Of a stretch of 64,000 nt of DNA, positions 50,910 through 61,022 are shown piece by piece. The position numbers and the translations under genes were made by a program. The DNA is from Neodontobutis hainanensis (Eukaryota; Chordata; Actinopteri; Gobiiformes; Odontobutidae), in NCBI GenBank assembly GCA_024349245.1, contig JALDNG010000022.1:10320501-10384500 (forward strand), in the 5' to 3' direction. Within the stretch, counting starts at the first letter, position 1. Every line of letters starts with the position of its first letter. The notes under the pieces are model-generated. The model did no database searches, was not told the DNA's origin, and worked only from the letters and a program-made list of their open reading frames with translations.

Positions 50910-51010
50910 CAAGTCAAGTCAAATTTATTTCTATAGCACATTTAAAACAACCTTTTTTGACCAAACAGCTGTACAGGCAGTGCAGAGATAAAATGAATAT
51001 AAAATACAAA
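50910..51010. repeat. Common teleost retroelement tail fragment
   Basis: GTCAAGTCAAGTCAAATTTA, then TATAGCACATTTAAAACAAC, then CTGTACAG. This phrase is shared by many fish SINE/LINE 3' ends (in reverse, ending ATTTGACTTGACTTGAC). The family is not assigned. Confidence 0.55.
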
Positions 51011-51501
51011 CAACTGACTGGTTAAAACTACTTCTACCTTGTGGTAAATTAAGATTCAGAATTTGAGTACAAAAAATAACTGTGTTACCTACAGTATCCT
51101 ATGCTGCTTTATATTACATTATAGACTTTATTAGTTATATAACATTCCTTCTGTCCTTCACACACTTTTACTGTAATATTGCAGAAAATGGCACTGAATC
51201 ATTGCAATGCTCCTGTTTTCTTTAAGTTTGATTCTGATCTATTGACCTCTTCCAGGTGTGGTTTCAAAATGTATTATAGCAGAGCAAAAACCAGTTACAG
51301 ATTCAATAAAACTCGCAACTCTCTGAGTCTGATTATAGAAAATACCTTGTGTTTGGTTACCTGTGTGTGTTTGGAGACCACGGTTGGGAGGCAGAGTGAT
51401 TACTGTGAAAAGCTGCACTGACTGCTGTGGCAGGTCAGGACCTTGGACAGTGCAGCACAATACACTTTAACAAAGGGCCTTCACACTGATACAACATACA
51501 G
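51011..51501. other. Intergenic, no gene seen
   Basis: Short ORFs on both strands (51,179-51,460) with no domain. The last 8 bases before 51,502 form the hAT target duplication. Confidence 0.5.
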
Positions 51502-52421
51502 CAGGGGTCATCAACTAAATTTGTTTAAGGGCCACCATGTTTCTTCACGGTGCTTTGGGGGGCCATATAAATAAATATATGCGTTTGCTTTTTTTTATTT
51601 TATTAGATTTCTTTTCTGTTAAATGTATTTTCTTATTATTTTATCACTAAAAACTTCAGTAAAATCAAACTCTACATAAACCTGTACACAACTTTATACT
51701 TTTATATTTACACCACCTTTGACCTGGCGTGGGGTTTGAGCTTGCTTTCGTCCATGTTCATATTGACTAAATGCCAAAGATTGTGTGAAAATGGTCGCAC
51801 ACCCAATATTAAACTCCTTTGATAAATGAGGGCCAGTAGCTGCAGCAAAGACTCACAGAAGGCAGCACATGATCCAGAACATTATTATATCTCTCTGACA
51901 AGGGCCTCAAACAGGTGAACACTTTTAAGTGTTCACCTGTTTAAGACAGGTCTGACTGTGTTAAAAAATAATGACTTATGGCTCAGAGATGATGCAGACT
52001 TAAAGTTGAGCCTCTTTGCTAACACAGATTACTGCTCACATTCTCTGTTTTTCACCGGTGACGGAACATTTACGGGACAATCTGTTTTGGAGAAAGTTAA
52101 GCTCAGCCTCAGACACAGACTTATGTTTGTTGAGTGCTTGTTAAGCCCCGCTTGTTAAGTCCGCGTGAAGCCGACTTGGTCCAGGACCGGTCTGTGCAGC
52201 AGGAGAGACACACGGTGAGCGAGTGAACTGCTTTTGTTAAAGTGGATTTAAATCACTTTTTCTATTGTGCTGATATTGTGCACATTCACCTCTAAATCTG
52301 ACTGTGACAGTGACAGGAGGTGTGTGTTTTGCCTCAGCGTTAGTTTAGAGTCCTGGTGAATATTAAGATTGGGATGGGGGGGGGCAATTGTGGCCCCAGG
52401 GCCACCAGTTAATGATCACTG
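51502..52421. mobile_element. Non-autonomous hAT transposon, 920 bp, with target duplication
   Basis: The left end CAGGGGTCATCAACT and the inverse of the right end, CAGTGATCATTAACT, share 12 of 15 positions. GGGCCACC occurs just inside both termini. Flanking 8-mers are ACATACAG (51,494-51,501) and ACATACAA (52,422-52,429), the 8 bp target duplication expected for hAT with one change. The interior has a perfect 16 bp-arm palindrome (51,909-51,942) and a GC-richer patch (about 52,145-52,240). No transposase remains; the ORF at 51,958-52,158 shows no domain. Confidence 0.85.
51909..51942. repeat. Perfect palindrome with 16 bp arms
   Basis: AAACAGGTGAACACTT, spacer TT, then the exact inverse AAGTGTTCACCTGTTT. 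It lies inside the hAT element. CAGGTG/CACCTG are E-box-type cores on each arm. Confidence 0.95.
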
Positions 52422-52429
52422 ACATACAA

Positions 52430-55400
52430 CATACAGTGGATATTTATATCTGGCTTCTGAAAATAACTGCAGGCTCTAACCTCATTAAACTGCGAGAAAA
52501 AAAAAAACATGGAGGCAATCTGCAGCTAAAATCAGCCCAGCTAGTTCAAGTCTGTATCGGTCACATGTTTTGGATAAACTAATCTCCATCTTATCAGAGC
52601 AGGTTATTGTCTTTGGCTGTATCAGACATGCAAATGCAAATGTTTTCTCTGAAAGCCAATCAGCATCACCTTGGTAAACGTTATTTTCTATGCATTCCAG
52701 TCATTTTTAAAATAATATGTTGTGAATAAGATAGAAGCCACCTGGGCATCAGGGGTAACATATCTCTAACATTGCTGCATTTGTCAATGTCTAAACTAAA
52801 TTTTTATTTAAAGTGATTTTTATTTAACTTTATTTAACCTTTGTTTATCCAATTATTGTACTGCTTTTATTGCTGAGATTACCAACAGTATATATGCTGC
52901 TGAGTAAATAAATATGTGAAAACTCACCAGCCAAAAACAAAAAGTAAGACAAAAGCAGTAGGAGTGCAGTGTGTGGGTCATTGGTCAATGTTTCCAACGT
53001 CTTCATGAGCTGAAGGGTTGCTGGTAGCACGGCTTTGCCTCGTTCCTGCTGACACATAAGAATGTTGGCAATTGTTCATGCAGTGAATTATTACTGTGCA
53101 CAGCTTGTCTTCTTCTGCAGCACACCAGGGCTGAGATAAAATACAGAGAGAAAGATGAGGAATATAATGTTCTTTTCATCTGGTGCTGAGAATAACAGGC
53201 TGAAAGAGGTAACATGAATAAATGTGACCGCATTAGATGTCTGTGATTTAAACAGTGACACGTTAGGAAAAACAGCATTAATCTATTATATTATCATAGT
53301 AGCAACTCATCGTGATGCAGAGCAGCTCACTGGAACAAACAATGTGTCAACAGCAAAGAAAAGTACTGTATCTCGAGTCAGACTGCAGACAAATGCTCTA
53401 TTAGATGTTTTATTGTTACATATGGTTTTAACCTTTGCATGGCTGGATGAACCTCCTTACTCCGTACTTTAATATTCTATCTATATTATATCTTTAGTCA
53501 AAATATTCAACAGCAAGCACATTTGTTTATCACCAAGAAATAGACATTACAGTCATATTGGAGCATACCTTTTTAATATTTACTGAATGTTATTATGTGT
53601 TGTAAATTCTCAGCTGTTTTTTCTAGGATTTACAGAGCCCAGTTCAAGTACACTGTGGATTTAGGGGAAACAAAGATAATGTTGCCATCTGCCGGAGTTC
53701 AGTTTTGAACCAGCTTACAATTTCTTATGATGACAGGTCTATTTTTAACATTACATTGTGCTTCATTGAGTCAGTAATATGTGAAGGTAACTGTGACTAG
53801 GAGGCATTAACAGAAGATACATTGTGTATCAACAGAGGGTCATATAATCATTATTTTTTCATGAGATCGGCTGTGCTTGTTCTTTCTCCAAACAGGTATA
53901 CTTCATATTTAAACTGGTTAGAACTGCCTCAGACAGGAACCTGCTTTGGAACAGCCCCTTACTGAAGGGAAAATGGGAGATGTTTAGTGTTACTCACTGG
54001 CTCACTTAGAGCTTGTGAAGAGTAAGCTAAGGGGCAGTTTTAAGAATTAAAGATTAAAGTGTTATTTCTCAAAACCTCTGGAGAATTTGGGTTCTCTGAG
54101 CGGTTCAGTGAAGTAATCAAACAGTTTTATCGCCTTGCATCAGACTTTATGAGGCCACACCGCTCTGGTCACACACACACCGGCATGCCAGCCTTCTCTA
54201 ATGTTTCCCAGTGGCAGTGCAAAAGGACTTAATGTGTTGTGGAAATCTTGTCAGAGGATATATATCTCTTCACTTAACCAGCTGCAGAACAGGCATTATT
54301 TTATTTTGCCTGATACTGCTTTCACTGGAGCTTTGCTGGCGCAAGCAATTCTGGGAATTAGTCACATTGTCACTGAGATTTCCCAGTGCGTGCTTTTGAA
54401 AGTCAGTGTACCCCTTTAGCTACAAAGCATAAGCAGCAACAGTACCACTTTAAATCTAAAATGTACTTTGCTTGCTTTGCGTTCAGTCTTGCTCAGCAAC
54501 AGTGTTTGCTCTAGCAACAAATGTTGAGAGGACACAGTTCAGGGTAGGACACATCAAAACTTACACTGGTTTTGTTTTATAATAGAGCAGCTGCTATATA
54601 AATCAATAAAGCCAGGTAAAGACTACATATGGTTAACCATGTATTTTTATATAAAGTCTGACCGCGGTGCTGAACTGGGGGAACTGTTTTAGGCTTTAGG
54701 TGAAAAGCTGTTAGTGACTCACAGGTTTCAGTAAATCATAAGCCAATTACATTCAAGCAGACGGTGCACAGAGGCCATTGGTTCCTAGATTATTGTGTTA
54801 CCATTAGTGGCAAACCTCTGTTGTTCCTCTCAAATCCAGTCAAAGGCCCGTCATCATAAGGCACACCAATGTCTAATCAATACAAAGCGGGAGTGTGGAG
54901 TATAAATAAATGAATAGAGTGAACAAATGTTGTCATTCTACACTGTACAATAGATTTCTTATAATGAGATTTGAAAGAAAGAGGGAAGCAAACATTATAC
55001 TCGTCACTCAATCATCATTTTGACAACCAACAGCGTCAAGATTAAAATCGTGTTCTGGACGATTGGACATGACATCTGACTTCAAGTTTACAGTAAGTCA
55101 CAGCCAAGACGGTAAGCTGAATCCCAATGAGAGTATGAGCGACAGGAGCTAATTGGTGATATAAAAGGCTGCTGCATATGATTCTGAACAACATGAATAA
55201 ACTGACAGTATTGATTGAGTCTTCTTACGTGCAGTCCAGTCCTGTAATCATCATCACCATCTCTGTACAGACAGTAAATAGTTTCCTGTTTTCATAAAAT
55301 AAGATGGAAATTAGTACTTGTTGCTCTGAAGAGGCCTGCCTAATAAATACAAATACAACTTTATTTCTGTTATTTACTTTTTAATTTAAAGTGCAGATTA

Positions 55401-55865
55401 TTTGTTACCACCTGGCAACCACTAAAGGCAAGGCAATATTTCTCCTTCTAAAAGAAAAACAATTTACATAATCTTTGATCTGCTAAATGAATTAGCAAAA
55501 TTATTATATAAACTTTATATAAATTAAATAAAGCAATCAAAACAAACATTAACAAGACAGACACCAAATAGCTTTCATTATAATTGGTTCAAAATAATTT
55601 TAAAAATCAAAAAAATGATTGACAACTAATACAGTTCTAACCAACATACAGTATATACCCATCCCATATGAAGTACATCATTACAAACAGGATATAATAA
55701 ACCCTACATACACCACCCTAGATAGATCCAAACCCCAGACCCACAGCTAAGAGACAATAAAAAGGAAAGAAGAGGATGAAAAGCCATGTGGGAATACAGA
55801 GACATTTTTGGATCAAAAGATGATCGAAAACTATTTTATTAAGAAAATAAAATGTCAACTATAAA
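52430..55865. other. Intergenic, no recognised gene
   Basis: AT-rich non-coding DNA between the hAT copy and the TRIM gene. ORFs at 53,003-53,472 and 54,201-54,419 are short, overlap on both strands or in two frames, and show no domain. Confidence 0.5.
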
Positions 55866-55871
55866 GAAATA

Positions 55872-55877
55872 TTTATT
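55872..55877 (-). terminator. Candidate TRIM polyadenylation signal
   Basis: AATAAA on the minus strand, about 26 bases beyond the family-frame stop codon (55,903-55,905). Such a short 3'UTR is plausible but unproven. Confidence 0.35.
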
Positions 55878-55925
55878 AATAATAATACCACTATACAGAA
55901 ATCTAACGAATGACCTGAGTGATTC

Positions 55926-57500
55926 TCAGAGGGGCTGAGTCCTTGTGACGCAGACAGAAGAATGGCAAAAGTTTTTTTTAAAGCAGCAGCCAGTAAAGAT
56001 GTAGATAGGAGCTGCAGCATCTACATCATAAAAGGAGACCAGACCGTTCTCATACTCAACAAACACCCCAACCTTTTGAGGTTCAGACTTTAGAGAAAGA
56101 CTGACAGCTGGGCCAACAAACGCCTTGTACACTCCATTTATTAAAGCAATGACCCAGTAACCTCTCTGAGGTCTCACTTGGATTTTTCCCTTTCTGTCGA
56201 TAGACTCTCGGACCACTCCTAAATACCATGCAGTGTTTCCTTTGACCTGAACCTCAAAGTAAAACCTGCCCGAAGAAAAACTTTGCTTTCCCAAAACACA
56301 AGGACAAGGAGAAAATCTTTCAGGATTGTCTGGGAGATTTTTCTGCACATCACGGTAATGAACCTGTTTCTTTTCATGAGACAGCACCAGGTTACCATAT
56401 GCTGTATCAGGGTCAAGGGTCAAATCTACAGCCCACTTCAGTTTTGTTTTCAGTTCAGCCTGAAAAGCCATCTTTAGAACTGCACTGACTGTGTTCTCCA
56501 ATTGAAACAGAGCAACCGACACCGCCCCTTCAAATGAAGGACTACAGATGCTGACCCCTGTCCAGTCCTTCATGTTTGAATCAGATTTCAGTGAAATTAA
56601 GCTTTGCAGAAAGTGAAGATGATCTTTTGAGTGTGCAAGTTGGTCCATCTTTGTGCTTCTCTCATTCAGCTGAGTGATTTCCTCCTCAAGTTCTTTGATT
56701 AAGTCTTTATCTATTTTCTCTTTCTTCTTTTGCTTTTCATCAATCCCTTCTTTGAACTGGTCCAAGCTTCTCTGAACAGACTGACTCAGAGCAGTGAAGA
56801 CTTCAACACCTCCTGATGTCTCTCGGTCGGCAGCTTTCTGACTGAGCTCTGATGAGCTTTGTATTTTCTCAATCTTCAGTCTCCTTTCCTCGATCATCTG
56901 CTTAACCTCTCCACTCCTCGCCTCACATTCTTCAACCAGAGGAACGGCATCATGACTTTTGTGGTCTGAAAAAGTGCAGTGCATGCAAACAAATGTCTGG
57001 TCGGTCTTACAGAACAGCTCCAGAGGTTTGCCGTGTTTTGTACACATCCTGTCTTTAAGGTTTGTCACAGGGTTGATCAGCTGGTGATGTTTCAGAGCAG
57101 AAACTGTCAGATGAGAGTCTAGGTGAGTCTCACAAAAGGAAACCAGACAAACCAGGCAGGACTTGCGAGCCTTTAGGTTGGTTCCGGGACAAATGTCACA
57201 GAAAACTTCTAAAGTGGCAACGTCTTCCTCAGAGCTCACAGGTTTTGTTTGCTCTTGAGGATTTTGGGGGATTTGAGAGGCCATGTCAGAAAGTAATCTG
57301 TTAATTTTTAACTGTGGTCTTGTGTGGAACGTCTCTTTACAAAGGGGACACACACACTGGTTGCTTTTATCCCAGTAATTGTTTAAGCAGGTTTTACAGA
57401 AGTTATGTCCACACGGCGTGGTAACTGGATCAGTAAAGACATTGAGACAGATGGAGCAGACAAACTGATCTTCAGACAGCAGGCAGTTCACAGCAGCCAT
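55926..57500 (-). CDS. TRIM E3 ubiquitin ligase (RING, B-box, coiled coil, PRY/SPRY), 3' frameshift
   Basis: Probable RING E3 ubiquitin ligase of the fish-expanded TRIM group (bloodthirsty/TRIM39/TRIM47-like); many relatives act in innate immunity. The 524-residue product lies in one exon. RING: C15, C18, C30, H32, C35, C38, C51, C54. A B-box1-like segment (about 101-140) and B-box2 (about 152-190) follow, then a coiled coil (about 195-290), PRY from about 359 (DLTLDPDTA) and SPRY to about 505. ATG 57,500 is chosen because it follows a splice acceptor (TTTGTAG, then GC, then ATG); the 19 upstream in-frame residues would be intron. Odd: at the A8 run (55,972-55,979 on the plus strand) the frame leaves the family pattern, ending in 12-15 unrelated residues and a stop at 55,926. 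The usual LPFF-type SPRY ending is in the adjacent frame, with stop at 55,903-55,905. This is a recent mutation, polymorphism or homopolymer error. The family is certain; the exact orthologue is not. Confidence 0.9.
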   Translation of the reverse strand: MAAVNCLLSEDQFVCSICLNVFTDPVTTPCGHNFCKTCLNNYWDKSNQCVCPLCKETFHTRPQLKINRLLSDMASQIPQNPQEQTKPVSSEEDVATLEVFCDICPGTNLKARKSCLVCLVSFCETHLDSHLTVSALKHHQLINPVTNLKDRMCTKHGKPLELFCKTDQTFVCMHCTFSDHKSHDAVPLVEECEARSGEVKQMIEERRLKIEKIQSSSELSQKAADRETSGGVEVFTALSQSVQRSLDQFKEGIDEKQKKKEKIDKDLIKELEEEITQLNERSTKMDQLAHSKDHLHFLQSLISLKSDSNMKDWTGVSICSPSFEGAVSVALFQLENTVSAVLKMAFQAELKTKLKWAVDLTLDPDTAYGNLVLSHEKKQVHYRDVQKNLPDNPERFSPCPCVLGKQSFSSGRFYFEVQVKGNTAWYLGVVRESIDRKGKIQVRPQRGYWVIALINGVYKAFVGPAVSLSLKSEPQKVGVFVEYENGLVSFYDVDAAAPIYIFTGCCFKKNFCHSSVCVTRTQPL

Positions 57501-57502
57501 GC

Positions 57503-58252
57503 CTACAAACTCAGAGAAAAAAATGGATAAGAATCTGTGAACTTTAAATTTGGTCACATTGTACTTCAGTGCAGCTTGAGCTACTGGTTATTTAATCTGC
57601 TTGTGGGTAATATACACTCAACACCAACACCATTTTCTTTGAGGACTTATTTTTGTCAGAAACTTTATATTTGCTGATTAAAAAAAATGCCACTGCAAGA
57701 AATCCAATTGCAGTCACATTAATACTAACATGGAGGGAAAGGTTTAGCTTGGTACATTTCACTTTCTCTAAAACAATTATAAATTAAGTTTGAAAATTTT
57801 AAACCACAGTAAATCTATATTTATTTATTTTTATTATCATCCCTTAGATTTTCATGTGGGGAAATTCTAGGTCATCAGCCACACCAGTAGTCTGTAGACA
57901 CTAAGAGATGACATATGCCTGTTTTGTTGACTTTTTGAGGGAAAGGCATTAATCATTGGCAAACAGTAGTTTTGTTGACATATAACATCACATGTAAAAA
58001 CTGACAGCCCAATACAAACAAGTTGAAACCTGCTTGTTCCTCTGAGTTCACAACTGATCATCATAAGTTTTGTGCCATTCTTGGACTTAAAGTCAGTTTT
58101 TGTAGATAATAAAAACTTTGAACGTCAACCTAAAAATAAAAAAAGATTCAGGAAGTGTTTTGTGCCTTTCGGCTAGACTTTCTTGCTGTGACCAGAAAAT
58201 TTACATCTTGGAGAATCTTAAAGTGTCTGTAAATTTGATCAGGTTTACTCAC
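57503..58252 (-). other. Predicted TRIM intron 1 (5'UTR intron)
   Basis: About 750 bases between the predicted donor (GTGAGT starting at 58,252) and the acceptor (TTTGTAG ending at 57,503) on the minus strand. The acceptor has a T-rich tract. No coding potential seen inside. Confidence 0.5.
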
Positions 58253-58385
58253 CAATATTTGTCAGAGTCGACTCCAAAACAACAAAGACAGTCTAATATT
58301 TACTTTGAGCAAACACACAAGGCCACTCTTCTGCCGCTTTCTCTAAGTTTAAGTTTCGTTTCTCTCTTGAAAGTATTGCTTCACC
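58253..58385 (-). promoter_or_regulatory. Predicted TRIM non-coding first exon and promoter, with IRF-like motif
   Basis: On the minus strand a strong donor (TATTG, then GTGAGTAAAC) ends a purine-rich exon. GAGAAACGAAACTTAAACTT (58,345-58,364) resembles an interferon-response/IRF element, but the two GAAA cores are spaced by one base instead of two. A TATA-like CATAAAG lies around 58,400-58,410. The transcription start and exon start are approximate. Confidence 0.4.
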
Positions 58386-58615
58386 TCTGATCCCCTTCTT
58401 GCTTTATGACACTGTTGTGCTCACAGCGCGCACTTTACAGGTGTGTCAGTGTGGAAAATAGAAAGGTCTGTATAGTATACACCAGGTATTGTGACTTTAA
58501 CACACTCTTCTAGAGCCACTTTCTTAGATCTTAGACATAGAACTAGAGCCAGCAGGTGTTTGCCCAGGGCTAGAACTGCCACAGCTAATATTGTTCTCTA
58601 TCGTATCAGTTAACC
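58386..58615. other. Upstream flank of the TRIM gene
   Basis: Non-coding sequence upstream of the predicted TRIM start, containing a TATA-like site near 58,405. Nothing else was recognised. Confidence 0.4.
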
Positions 58616-58935
58616 CAGTGTTTTTCAATGTGATGTCAGTAGAGTTAATGAAGCACACTGCAGGTAGTGACAGCAATGGATAAATATTTGAAAAGAAAAA
58701 GTTCAAACTCTAGACTGGATCTTGAACAAAATTCTGACCCAAATGAAGGTACGACTGACGGTCAAAAGAAAGCAAAAATGTTTGAGTCAAGGCAATACAG
58801 TTTAAGTTAGGCTATTTTCCATTTGGATTTATGTTTGCCGGAGAGCCAACTATACCGACTGCTATGTTTGGTGTGTGGGAAAAAAAACGGTACCATAGTC
58901 TCCAGCTTAAACACCAGAGTTAGAGACTGGGAGCA
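58616..58935 (+). pseudogene. BED-finger hAT transposase, 5' remnant
   Basis: A hAT-like terminus CAGTGTTTTTCAA lies at 58,616, followed 60 bases later by an ATG (58,676). From there reads MDKYLKRKSSNSRLDLEQ and then QKKAKMFESRQYS. After a frameshift comes GYFPFGFMFAGEPTIPT, and in another frame LCLVCGKKNGTIVSSLNTR. This is the order seen at the N-terminus of ZBED5-like domesticated and transposon hAT proteins (MDK-W-L, KKAK, then F-GEP-P-CLVC). No catalytic region or right terminus was seen. Broken and not functional. Confidence 0.65.
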
Positions 58936-60438
58936 GTTGAGCAAGAGCTTTTTTCAGTTCCTGCCAGGATATCAGCTTTGTGTTCATCTGTTATTGTTAG
59001 GTTACAGTGTGTCATTTTGTAACTTTTTTGTCTGTTAGTGTGCTGTGCAATACTGGATTGTGCATGTAAAATGTGCCTTTGCTCAAAAAAGTTGCGAAAA
59101 CAACTAAAATTAACATTTGGATACAGCTGTAAACCACTCACATAGTTCATGAAGGGATTTACTTATTATTTTATAATATCCTGGCAGGTAGTTATTACAC
59201 ACAGGAAGAAAAAAAATATACTATATACAACACAATAAGGACAGGTACAGACACCCCAATACAACAAAGTTAATATTAGTACAGACAATAGAACAGGAAC
59301 AAGTTAATAATAAGAAGAGAGATGATTTACAATTCATCTGTGTTGCACTAAGAAGGTGCACACATTTGTGTAAGTATAAATTATGGATATTGCACAGGTC
59401 ATTCTTACACATAACTTTTGAATAAGGTGCAGGTTACATATGATCACATGTTTGGGGAGTCTCAACCACAGTTTTAAATGTGTTTTGAAAGTAAGGGAAG
59501 TTGTACATTCCCTCACTGAGAGTGGGATGCTGTCCCAAAATGTTGAGCCCTGAATGACTATTGGAGCTCAGAGTCACCTTTAACAGTGGCTCACGTTACT
59601 CGTGAACCAGGGCCACTAAGAGACTTCTGTTTTATGACCTCATTCAATGAGGGAGGAGCCAAACTATGATATTTTCAAAATTCCTTATATCATAATTAGT
59701 AATTTGGACTGAATGTATTTTAAACATGCTTTTGAAAAGATAAGCTAGTGATTAAGCCTTTTGTAGAAGTTTACCAACTGTGAACGGCTCTGTTAATTCT
59801 CACTGGGTTAACCATGTTGCACATGTATTATCAGTCCTGACTTTAATGATTTGTGGTGATTAGCATGTTCCCAACACTCCTTACCTGCCCTCAACAGATG
59901 GACTTACCACTGCCCGGGAAGCTCAAGCTGCTGTTTAAACAAATTAGCCAAAAGAAAAAACCTTGAATATTTTACTGTTGGCTGCACAGGCGTGTTCATT
60001 TACTCATTCATATCAATGTTCCAGAGCCTGAGCCAGTCTGTGCTTTGTAGCAGATGGCAGCAATCAGTCAATGAATGCCTCCAGACTTTTATTGGCTTAA
60101 CTGATGAGGATAATGGCTGTTTTTGTTGCCGCAAAAGCTCCCTGCAAATATCTCAGCTGTTTAAAAAGTAAAGATTTGTTTAATGCTGAAAACTCTCAGG
60201 TATCACTCGTCAGGGCTCTAAGATGTAACAGATGTGTGTTTTGGCTGCTTTACTGAGCCTCTGGATGAAATCTTTTTTTTATTTTTTCCTTCATCAAAAT
60301 TTGTTGTTTTTACTCTGCATAGTTTATTATTGAGAGTAAGGAAAATGTCACAACTGCTTTTCCTGGATTTTAAGAGATTTGTGAGTGCTGAGGTCACAAT
60401 GTAAAGAGGTCATGTGAAAAAAATTATATAGCAAATTT
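58936..60438. other. Intergenic, no recognised gene
   Basis: Non-coding DNA with short ORFs on both strands (58,920-59,516). 59,840-60,180 is repeat-free with balanced composition and could be a regulatory element. Confidence 0.4.
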
Positions 60439-61022
60439 AAAGCTCCACTACCCAACTTTTTTTGGGGTCCATCCACTATCGTAGACTCCACCCACCCCCC
60501 AAAAGCAGCTGTGGGATCTTACCTGCTTCTCTTTTATTAAAAAGAATAAAACCGGACCAATTTTTCCTTCACAAAATACTAATACATATCACCAAACTGA
60601 AGTGTAGAGTGTAGAGTTAAGCGTTAGCGTTAGTTCAGCTGTGAGGACGGCAGCTAATTCCGCCTTGTTAAACATTACGTGATTGAAGTGACAAGTATTT
60701 ATTGGCGTGTCACGTTGTTTCTCTTTTTGCTGTTGATGCTTTTCTTTTTTTTCCATTGTGTTCAAAGATTAATTCAGCTATTAAACCTCCTGGAACATCA
60801 TATGTTCATGTGCACAAGCAGGTCTGGACCAATGGGAGCGCTGCTTTATGTGATTGACAAGGTTTGCCGGTCCTGAGTAACAGGTTCACTTCTTAAATCA
60901 ATGCATCATAAAGCATGTTTTTTTTTTCCCTAATGATGCCCTTTTTACAATATACTATTTGGGGTTTAAACCATTTTCCCCAACTAGAAGAAAAAAAGAT
61001 CAGGTACAGTCTGTATAATTGT
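60439..61022 (+). repeat. Three-copy dispersed repeat family, copy C (most complete)
   Basis: Starts AAAGCTCCACTACCCAAC and ends near ATCAGGTACAGTCTGTATAA. Internal blocks AATAAAACCGGACCAATTTT, ATTCCGCCTTGTTAAACATT, TGATTGAAGTGACAAG and GACCAATGGGAGCGCTGC match the copies at 12,671 and 47,885 in the same order and orientation. Non-coding; about 580 bases. Confidence 0.75.

Noticed and set aside
57501..57557. A 19-residue N-terminal extension of the TRIM protein
   Set aside because: A splice acceptor sits two bases before the ATG at 57,500, and RING proteins of this group start at the MAAV-like residue.
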